Positions 56,485 through 64,000 of a stretch of 64,000 nt of DNA are shown here, piece by piece. The translations under genes and the position numbers were made by a program. A model generated the notes under the pieces. It was given only the letters and a program-made list of their open reading frames with translations, ran no database searches and was not told where the DNA came from. Numbering within the stretch: position 1 is the stretch's first letter; every line of letters starts with the position of its first letter. The stretch is from Bedellia somnulentella (Eukaryota > Arthropoda > Insecta > Lepidoptera > Bedelliidae), in contig OY755197.1 of NCBI GenBank assembly GCA_963576735.1, positions 9,002,501 through 9,066,500 of the forward strand. Direction: 5' to 3'.

Positions 56485-56648
56485 CTTTCACACCGAATAT
56501 CCCCGAAGGGGTTGGCAGAGGTACTAATACTTCTGAACATCACGTGACATTGTCACCTGGCGTTCAGAGTACCCACGTTTTGCATGGACAGTGTACTCAC
56601 GTGATAGGGGGCAGGCCTATCGCCGTTTTGTGTGTGTGTGTGTGTAAA
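56485..56648 (-). repeat. SINE-B 3' half ending in (TG)n
   Basis: TTTCACACCGAATATCCCCG to CTATCGCCGTTTTG, then a (TG)9 run. The head side is missing. Confidence 0.6.
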
Positions 56649-57164
56649 TACATAAACTTACACTAAAGCCAATGTTCACGGTAGTAATACTATACTAGTA
56701 GTAAAGCAATCCAGAAATAATGAAAACACAAAGCTCTGTGGTATGCAAACAGGCTTCTACACAGCGGTGCTGGTTAAAATGCTGAATTGGCTTATCTACT
56801 GTAATGTAGATATATTTATTTATACTGGACAAAACCGTTCTATTATTTCTTTTGGTCTGGCATAAATCCGCGATCAAATTGCATCATGGTGGATTATACT
56901 CAATATTTCCTTCCGCAGGAGATGGGTAAGGAATTAGGGAAAGGGGAAATAGGAAACATGGTTTTCAATCTAATTTTTTTTAAGTTTTCTAAAATATTGC
57001 ATACTTATTACCTCAGATCGAATGACAAACAGCATGATTCGTGAAAGGAAAAGATTCTTCGTTCTAAAAAAGATAGAAAGAGGAATGTCTTAGGTTTCAG
57101 CAAATTAAGAGTAAGGATGACAGTAAATTGGTGAAAGAGATTAAAGTAAGACACTTAAAGTGGA

Positions 57165-57430
57165 AGGTAATGTTGGTTTGCCAGGATCGTACAAAGTGGC
57201 GATCGATAGTTTCTGCCTACCCCAATGGGAACATGAGCAAAGGACGACCACAGAGGACACATTTAGACTAACTAATAATGACTAATAGAGATTGTGCCCG
57301 TAAAAGCAGCGTGAAGACTTAAAGAATGTATGAAAATATTGATGGATGTAAACGACGCTAGAGAATTTTGCCAGGATCGTACATCTGACTGCCCTGATGG
57401 AAAATAATGGTGTGAGTATATGTAGGTATG
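57165..57430 (+). repeat. Two tandem LINE-T 3' fragments
   Basis: One runs 57175-57235 (GTTTGCCAGGATCGTACAAA to CCCCAATGGGAA). The second runs 57315-57430 (ATGTATGAAAATATTGATGG to AATGGTGTGAGTATATGTAG). The piece between them, with AGCAAAGGACGACCACAGAG, resembles an upstream part of the same coding end, so a rearranged single copy is also possible. Confidence 0.5.
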
Positions 57431-57434
57431 TTAT

Positions 57435-58025
57435 TATTTGATTAAAAATAACATTCTGTTGGAGATGTTAGCTTTCATGTACAAAATATCAACGTTTTTA
57501 TGATTCTCATGGGGTTTAAACGGTGCTGGAACTTGTCTCATTAAATAACCATTATTTGTATACTCGAGTGTCATTGTATCAAAGCTACACGCATTGCACA
57601 TTTTGTGTAAATGTTTTTGAATGCGTAAAGAAATAAGTAAAACACATGTTGAAGTGATTGAATATCGTAAAGTTGATTTATTATAAAATGAAACTAGCCT
57701 TTTTACAGATGATTAATTTTTAAACGAATGACAAAACAAACGCTATATGATTAAAGAAAATTTGGATTTAAGATTTTTAAAACTGTAAAGTTAATCACGT
57801 TTTATTCGTAAATAAAATCACATTGAAATCTCAACCCAATCGAATTCAGAAATTACATCTTATATAAAGTCAGATCACAATGAAATATTCTGTCTCAAAT
57901 TTCTTACAGCCAGCCAAGTGCGGTTTGTTAGACATATCAAGACTACTGTGATAGTAGCCGGGAACAATAACTTAATGTACCATCTGGAGAACGGAATTGT
58001 CTCAACTTTTGGAGAATTTAGGTGA
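57435..58025. other. No recognised feature
   Basis: AT-rich, no shared repeats, no credible frame. Confidence 0.5.
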
Positions 58026-58029
58026 TTCT

Positions 58030-58153
58030 ATCTCAAACATACATAAATACGTCCATATACTAAGGCCATAAATCCCAAAAAGGGGTAGCCAGAGCTTCAG
58101 AGCTGGAAAGTCCTTAGCCACATTTGTAAGTTGATAGGGGACTACACGGCAAA
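58030..58153 (-). repeat. SINE-A copy with large internal deletion, second subfamily
   Basis: ATATACTAAGGCCATAAATC to AAGTTGATAGGGG joined directly to ACTACACGGCA, leaving both ends but no middle. Confidence 0.6.
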
Positions 58154-58574
58154 GCCAATTTTAAACTGATTTAATAATATTTTGGTCATGAAAACACCGC
58201 GAACCCAACCATCAGACAATCAAGAATTTTCACAGCACCGCGACTGCCAAAAAATGACGTCTATGTCGACAGTATTTACCAAAATGCGCGTGACGATATA
58301 TACGGTAAGTACTGATGTGTACTAGTAATTTGGTCCCGATACCCCAGATTATGACGTGTCGTGACGTCAGACCATCGGCCGATATCGTGGCGAGTTGGCA
58401 ACGAACTGATGACGTTGGTTTGAGAATATCGTAGTGGGATTTGCTTTTAATATGATTTTGTTAGAAAACGGTTGTTAGGTGAGAAAACGGTTTGTGATGA
58501 AGATGGAAATTTTCATGAGATGTTGTGAGAGCAGGTTTTTTGATTTAATTATTTTATGTTGTAAGTTTGACTCT

Positions 58575-58750
58575 GTTTAAACATACATACATACATACAT
58601 ATACTCACGGCTATAAACCCCTAAAAGGGGTAGCCAGAGCTGAGAAATTAGAAATTTCTCAGCCACTTTTGGAAGTTGAGTAGAGAAAAGATGGTAGAAT
58701 AAAGGTTATTGGTGATGGGTCTCCAACCGCATCGCCCAAAAATCCCTGTT
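58575..58750 (-). mobile_element. 5'-truncated SINE-A copy
   Basis: A (ACAT)4 tail, then a body ending at AAAAATCCCTGTTG. CTGTTTAAA before and CTGTTGAAA after may be a duplication with one mismatch. Confidence 0.65.
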
Positions 58751-59042
58751 GAAAGTATTTCATTTTTATGGTTTCTTTGTGACTTATACGAGAAATATAA
58801 GTTTTTGTTTTGCGGCGTATTAGTATTATTACACTTTATTCATTCGCTTAGTTTCTGAAAAAAAAAATGTGCCTATTAGCCAAATTAATACAAAATACAA
58901 ATGAATCTTGCAATAATGATACAATTATAAATGAACGCTTGATCAAAATAGGTTACACAATTTCTTTATTTAATCTACTTCTTCAATTCCTATGTTCACT
59001 TTTTCATTTTGTCACTAATGATCTATAGTTTACTTTTGCATG

Positions 59043-59302
59043 GACATAACATAACATAAACGTTCATACCGAATATCCCCGAAGGGGTTGGCAGAGGCAC
59101 TAATACTTCTGAACATCACGTGACTTTGTCACCTGGTGTTCAGAGTACCGATGTTTTGCATGGACAGTGTACTCACGTGATAGGGGGCAGGCCTATCGCC
59201 GTTTTGTACGAATATACTGTCACATGACTAAGTACAACTCAGCCATGTGGGTTTCCTCACGATATTTTCCCTCACCGTTAACAACCATAAATTAAAACCA
59301 TG
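59043..59302 (-). mobile_element. 5'-truncated SINE-B copy
   Basis: A (AACAT)n tail, then the body to CACCGTTAACAACCATAAAT. No tRNA-like head. Sequence is close to the 37.8-kb copy. Confidence 0.7.
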
Positions 59303-59431
59303 ATACTTTGTATGGAATTTGAAGTAAATAGACTATGAGCAAGAGTATGAGGAAATCTATAATTCCAAAATCAATAAAGTGCATTAGACATTAAAAAGGA
59401 TAGATGATGAGATACGAGTAACATATGTGAC

Positions 59432-59478
59432 GTTACATACATATACTCACGCCATTATTTCTCATTTATCATACCAAA
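59432..59478 (-). repeat. LINE-T tail stub
   Basis: ACATACATATACTCACGCCA followed by about 20 bp of LINE-T end. It is an extremely 5'-truncated copy. Confidence 0.4.
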
Positions 59479-59709
59479 ACCATAGTAAATGATAGGGTTC
59501 TGCCATTTTAAGCCTACATCGTATACGTCAAACATATGGTAGTACGGGATAGACAAACAAGGCTATTTCAGTGCGTTGCGATCGTAAAAATTGTAATCGT
59601 TAAACAATGGAACATTAAACAGAAACGCCATTAACTGTTCATTTAAAAATACGCTGAAATCTATTAATTATTTATTTAGTACAAAGCGGCGATGCGCTTG
59701 GCCCTATTC

Positions 59710-59882
59710 ACATACATTCAAGGCTATAAATCCCAAACTATAAATTTCCCTGTAATACCGGCTTGCATTATCACTACCCCTTTCTACCCACGGGTATTGT
59801 AAGAGGCGACTAAGGTTATGGGGCTTTTTAATTGGTTTTTGAGCGATTCGGTGGGAGACCCATCATCGACGATACTCGATAG
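59710..59882 (+). repeat. Degraded SINE-A fragments, two orientations
   Basis: 59710-59745 reads AAGGCTATAAATCCCAAA (minus tail end). 59752-59880 reads TAATACCGGCTTGCATTATC to CATCATCGACGATACTCG (plus 5' half). Confidence 0.5.
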
Positions 59883-60067
59883 TTAAAACATGATTTTGAA
59901 CAAAAACGGTCATTTCAGCCATTTGACGGAAACCTAGAATATATAAAATATTTTAGTTTTAACCACGCAACCAAAACCGATAAAAATCAATGGGCTATCT
60001 TGGAAACATATCCAACCAAACGGAAAAAACAGTTTAGAAATTGATTGACGACTAACGGAATATTGGA

Positions 60068-60275
60068 TAACATTGGATGTACATAAGAGGCGACTAACGG
60101 TATTGGGGCTTTTGAGGGATTTTTGGGCGATGCGTTTGGAGACCCATCACCAACAACCTTTATTTCACCATCGTTTCCCCACGCAACTTCCAAAAGTGGC
60201 TGAGGAATTTTTAATTCCTTAGCTCTGGCTACCCCTTCTAGGGATTTATAGCTGTGAGTATATATATGTATGTAA
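60068..60275 (+). mobile_element. 5'-truncated SINE-A inside an inverted-repeat element
   Basis: From GGATGTACATAAGAGGCGAC to GCTGTGAGTATATATATG. It begins where the left arm of the 59.9-kb inverted repeat ends. Confidence 0.7.
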
Positions 60276-60412
60276 ATCCCAAAAATGGGGTGGCCAGCGC
60301 TTCAGAGTTGGCAATGTCTCAGCCGCTCACGGCAATGAATCCCACAAAGGGGTTAAAAGAGCTTAAGAATTAAACCTTACCCAGCCGCAAGTTCAGTGGG
60401 TAAAATAATGTT
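60276..60412 (-). repeat. Two degraded SINE-A fragments
   Basis: AATCCCAAAAATGGGGTGGC (60276) and CTCACGGCAATGAATCCC (60325), both minus, each under 90 bp. Confidence 0.45.
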
Positions 60413-60679
60413 AATTAAGGATACTCATTCAAAGCAACCATTTTTGATAAATATTTGTTTTTTTTTTGACCGTCTTTATAAAATTCGGTATTAGCATTTT
60501 TTTATATGTATATTATCCAATATTCCGTTAATCGTCAATGGTTCTAAACAGGTTTTTCTAAGATAGCCCATTGATTTTTATCGGTTTTGGTTGCGTTTTT
60601 AAACGAAAGATATTTTATATTTCAGGTTTCCGTCAAATGGCTGAAATGTCCGTTTTTGTTCTAAATCATGTTTTTACCT

Positions 60680-61490
60680 TCTATTTTTTGCAGATCACAG
60701 ACTACAAGGGCAAACCCATACCAATTACTACCTATAACTAAATAAAAATAAATAAATGAATATATACGGACATATTACACACTAGTGGATCGTCCCAGCT
60801 TCGCACGTGTAGCGTTGTTTTTTTTAAATATCTGAGGTTTCTTTCTTCACACTTTCTTCACACTGCTCAAGCATTGTGAAATTCAGCGCAATGTTTTCAA
60901 TTTATTAAATTTATAGCACTCCCTAAACAGTGTAGTTTGGTGATTTTAAATGCGCTTTGATGAATGGTTCAGTATTTCCGTTTAATAGCAAATTTTGAAA
61001 TAAAACGCTTTGAAGTATTTATAACAGTCTAAAAAATAAATCATTACGTGTTGTAGGATGCAACTACTGGCGCCATCTAGTATGCTATATGTAAATTAGT
61101 AAAGATTTGGTTTTGATCACGGGCGCGATGGCTTATTTTATGTATCATTTCGGTGTTCATCTACCGATTTCTATGATTCTTTTTTTATTGAATAGGTAAT
61201 AATGTTACCTTTTTTAAATTTGGGATGTGTGAGACGTTTACAAACGTAAAAGTAAACAAATATAATCAGAATGATCCGAACTGCTAAGCTATCAGGAATT
61301 ACACGTGTTATTGTGAGTCAACCGTAAAAGATAGACATAAACTGCTGAGGATTTTTTTTTAGATAATTTTTGAAGAATATTTCCGTCACACATGATTTCT
61401 ATGTAAGTTTAACCATTGAGGCTGCACACGCGACGGAAGCTTAAAAAATGGAGTAACTTCTCCCGTTTTCCCAAAATTTCCCAAAATTCC
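60680..61490. other. Mostly unassigned
   Basis: CTAGTGGATCGTCCCAGCTTC near 60783 resembles the head of a common dispersed repeat. Nothing else is recognised. Confidence 0.4.
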
Positions 61491-61494
61491 CCTT

Positions 61495-61700
61495 TACTAC
61501 TCAGCTGGAAAGTATACAAAAACCTGCGCAGGTGTATGAAGAATAATTGTACCAAGTTTCGTTAAAATCCGTCGAGTAGTTTTTGTTTCCATAAGGAACA
61601 TACAAACCGACAGACAGACAGTCAGACAGACAGACAGACAAAAATTTTACTGATTGCATTTTTGGCATCAGTATCGATCCCTAATCACCACCTGATGGTT
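61495..61700 (+). repeat. LINE 3' UTR-like repeat with (CAGA)n
   Basis: GTTTCGTTAAAATCCGTCGA, a GTAGTTTTTG block, then GGAACATACAAACCGACAGAC and CAGACAGACAGACAAAAATTT. This arrangement is typical of 3' ends of insect LINE-type repeats. Confidence 0.45.
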
Positions 61701-61784
61701 ATTTTGAAAATATATGTCATGTACAGAATTGACCTCTCTACAGATTTATTATAAGTATAGATTATATATACTTATTCAAACAAA

Positions 61785-61902
61785 TCAGCGATAGGCCTGC
61801 CCCCTATTACGTGAGTACACTGTCCATGCAAAACGTTGTACGTACTGCCAAACCCTTCGGGGATATTCGGCGTGAACGTTTATGTTTATGTATGTTATTT
61901 TA
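61785..61902 (+). repeat. SINE-B 3' end
   Basis: GCGATAGGCCTGCCCCCTAT to TTCGGCGTGAACGTTTATG, then TTTATGTATGTT. It is the only clear plus-strand end near consensus, with about 60 bp missing internally. Confidence 0.6.
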
Positions 61903-62126
61903 TATTACACATATCAAGTTAGCCCCAAAGTAAGTACAACTTCATGACTTGTGGTATGGGATATTAACAGAACGATAAATTTTATATTATATAATTCACA
62001 TATAAATAAAATTCACGACCAAGTAGCAATCATTTTCGCTCATCACATTTATGTTGCTCTCAGCGGGATTCGAACACCCGACCGAGAAGTTAGTCACCTA
62101 TCCACTCGGCCATGGACGTCGTCACA
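61903..62126 (-). mobile_element. Repeat D copy
   Basis: Minus strand: GACGACGTCCATGGCCGAGTG, B box GTTCGAATCCCGC (complement near 62065), then the body to GGGGCTAACTTGATATGTG. It abuts the SINE-B end at 61902. Confidence 0.65.
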
Positions 62127-62325
62127 ACTATGATACAAGTAGCAGGGGTCGAGCAAATATAAGGAGGTTAGTAAATACAAGTAGTATGTATACCAGGCGG
62201 GTGATATGCCCTATTTACTCATTTCAATGGAGAGACAAATGTCACCAGCTATCCATTGTTAACTGACTTAACAGACTTTATGAAAAATATTTAAAACTTC
62301 AATATTTAGATAAAAAGTGCCGTTT

Positions 62326-62835
62326 AGTGCCGAATGTCACTACCCCTTTCTTCCCACGGGTGTTTTTTAGAGGACCTTCCACGCGGCTCTGAACACCAGG
62401 CTCGGCACGCGCGGGACAGGCGTCGGGGTTTCCCCCATGGGCCAGCTTCGTCTCGGGGGGGAACGTCCCCCCCGGTCTTTGGGCACCTCCCCAGGCGATA
62501 TAGGGGAGGGGTGGCTATCCCTATTGGGGATTAGCCACTAAGGAGGGTGAGGGAGGGTGAGGATACGCGTTACGCACCTCACCCTCGGGACTGACGTCGG
62601 GGCAGTCGGCGGTGGAAGGGGCGGTCCCCGGGGTCGCGTGTCTTGCGACTCCGGGGAGCGCGCGAGTTCCCGAGGCAGCGGTCGCCCCAGTTCCCGAGGC
62701 AGCGGTCGCCCACGGGTGTCAGAAGAAGTGAAGGGTACTTCGCCTCTTAGGTTTCCAAAAAGAAGGCAACTAACGCTATGGGGCTTTTTAGTAGTGTTTG
62801 GGCGATGCGGTTGGAAACCCATCACCAACGATACT
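62326..62835 (+). mobile_element. SINE-A copy (second subfamily) split by a GC-rich insertion
   Basis: The 5' part GCCGTTTAGTGCCGAATGTC runs to 62363. The copy resumes after 62719 and runs through GGGGCTTTTTAGTAGTG, GGGCGATGCGGTTGG and CCCATCACCAACGATAC. The 3' end and tail are missing. Confidence 0.65.
62353..62719 (-). mobile_element. GC-rich retroinsert with 11-bp target-site duplication
   Basis: CCCACGGGTGT at 62353-62363 recurs at 62709-62719. The insert (62364-62708) is strikingly GC-rich in an AT-rich window. Its left end begins TTTTTTAGAGG, so on the minus strand it ends in A6. A 22-bp unit, starting GTTCCCGAGGCAGCGG, is tandemly doubled near 62667-62710. It is probably a 5'-truncated 3' UTR of a GC-rich LINE. 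No coding match was recognised. Confidence 0.6.
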
Positions 62836-62896
62836 TAATCGTTATACGTATACATATTTATATATATAACGATATACATATTTAAAACAGAAAGCT

Positions 62897-63278
62897 AATA
62901 CTAATATTAATAAGTTTCTTCGCTTAATTCCGCTAAGTACCTGCAGTCTTCATGCAACATGCACTGTGCACCGCCCGCCCTCCCACTTACAAGAAATCGA
63001 AAAGCAGACAATGCACCACACACACACACCCGCAAGCGAAAACCACAGGCAACCACAAAAATACCGACTCGGTGGTCAGCTGCCGAACTGTCTACTGCTC
63101 GACAATGACTCGTGTTGAGTCGAAACGCGTCGCATGTTTGTGGTTGCCTGTGGTTTTCGCTTGCGGGTGTGTCTGCTTTTCGATTTCTTGTAAGTGTGAG
63201 GGTGGGCACAGTGCATGTTGCATGAAGACTGCAGGTACTTAGCGGAATTAAGCGAAGAAACTTATTAATATTAGTATT
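62897..63278. mobile_element. 382-bp foldback element
   Basis: The left arm (62897-63060) and right arm (63137-63278) are near-perfect complements, e.g. AATACTAATATTAATAAG, CTGCAGTCTTCATGCAACAT and GCGAAAACCACAGGCAACCA. An ACAC run in the left arm explains its extra length. The 76-bp centre is GC-rich. ACAGAAAGCTAAT occurs just before the element and again near 63322. Confidence 0.8.
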
Positions 63279-63284
63279 GCTATG

Positions 63285-63740
63285 GATTTCCGCAAAGTAA
63301 CGCCTGATTCAATCCAATAACAGAAAGCTAATGCAATAAATTTAAATAATGTTCGTGCAATAAAAATTAAACCGTATTCAGCGATGTTCGTAGTTCTACA
63401 ACTTTTCACTTCTCTTTATATCTCCTTCCCTACTTACAAACTGTAAAATTCGTGTATATCATTAGAAACATATCAATGAAACCACTCAAAATATTTTTTG
63501 AATTTTCAGCGTCTACTACCAAAGTAGTCAGTGACATATTTGCAAGTGGCAACTCATTCATAGAATAGATATTGTCATCGAAAATCAATACAAGGCTGTG
63601 CTACGATTGTGACACTTATTGTGAAAAGTATAGAAACTATTTTCTATTGGCAAACTGGCATAGTTTTCAATGTAGAAAACGTCATGACTACCGGATTTGA
63701 TAAAAATAGGATTGGTATTGTTGAGAGCTTTTTTATTACT
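63285..63740. other. No recognised feature
   Basis: AT-rich sequence between the foldback element and the last repeat C copy. Confidence 0.5.
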
Positions 63741-63744
63741 AATA

Positions 63745-63990
63745 AATAAAAGACAAATAAAGGAAAGAAAAATTTCGACAACGGCGGGGTTCGAACCCGC
63801 GACCTCGGGTATACGCCCCGTCCATAGCCCCGTCGCTCTGCCAATTGAGCTACAGTGTCAATGGCTTCCAGTGCGAAATTCTTCTATCCTTTGTTTGTTT
63901 TACACTTTTTACGAGTTTTTTCTTATATTTTTATTTATTAGTAATAATCCCCACATGAGGTTTTCATGTCAAACACATTTAGCTTTTTTA
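63745..63990 (-). repeat. Repeat C copy with enlarged tRNA-like unit
   Basis: The unit at 63777-63859 has an extra CCCCGTCCATAG in the anticodon region, so it cannot be a working tRNA. The terminal segment TAATAATCCCCACATGAGG follows at about 63940. Confidence 0.6.
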
Positions 63991-64000
63991 TTGCTTTATA

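Larger units (their letters stand above)
59885..60675. mobile_element. Inverted-repeat element interrupted by SINE-A copies
   Basis: The left arm (59885-60070) and right arm (60513-60675) pair for about 165-185 bp, e.g. CATTTCAGCCATTTGACGGA and AACCAAAACCGATAAAAATC with their complements. The interior of about 440 bp is largely SINE-A DNA (60068-60412), so the original element was much shorter. Confidence 0.75.

Noticed and set aside
1..64000. CRISPR array, operon or prophage-like system
   Set aside because: No short direct repeats with regular spacers, no ribosome binding sites with clustered frames; the repeats are eukaryotic retroposons.

Overview
This window looks like repeat-dense, AT-rich nuclear DNA from an insect, most probably a moth or butterfly. 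The main reasons are a Dong-like (R4-clade) non-LTR retrotransposon sitting in a TAA array, a site preference described for Dong of the silkworm, and the crowd of short tRNA-type SINEs and foldback MITEs. The species cannot be named from the sequence alone. No host protein-coding gene, rRNA gene, CRISPR array or bacterial-style operon is visible. Of the long open frames, only one belongs to an intact coding gene.

The centrepiece is 19641-23571, an apparently complete Dong-like element. It has a structured 5' UTR of about 220 bp, one open frame of 1200 codons (19862-23464) and a 107-bp 3' UTR with hairpins. The protein carries a reverse transcriptase, a C-terminal CCHC finger and a restriction-like endonuclease. 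TAA repeats lie at both ends.

Most of the other recognisable sequence is one short retroposon, called SINE-A here. Its sense strand runs from a GTGTAGTGTCGGCTTAG start to a (TATG)n tail, about 245 bp in all. About 40 whole or broken copies occur in both orientations, several with target-site duplications of 9-15 bp. A second retroposon, SINE-B, has a tRNA-like head and a (TTATG)n tail and is about 360 bp long. Fragments of a LINE (LINE-T) end in nearly the same tail as SINE-A, and the best preserved (45655-45993) still encodes a C-terminal peptide. This suggests the LINE machinery moved the SINEs.

Other families are tRNA-like repeats C, D and M; small palindromic MITEs E, F, H and a 53-bp one; a 417-bp long-TIR element with an 8-bp duplication at 15374-15806; and three large inverted-repeat elements at 27651-28247, 59885-60675 and 62897-63278. 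Nested insertions (E in A, E in D, A in B, GC-rich DNA in A) give a relative order of events.

Layout: 1-5 kb tRNA-like repeats; 5-19 kb scattered SINE-A, MITEs and LINE tails; 19.6-23.6 kb the Dong-like element; 24-29.4 kb degraded repeats with two local duplications; 29.4-34 kb SINE-A copies, then older sequence; 34.3-34.8 kb a CpG-rich block that may be a minus-strand promoter and first exon of a gene continuing leftwards; 35-40 kb mostly unassigned AT-rich DNA; 40-63.8 kb dense nested SINEs and foldback elements. The repeat families were recognised by comparing copies within the window, so family names are local labels.
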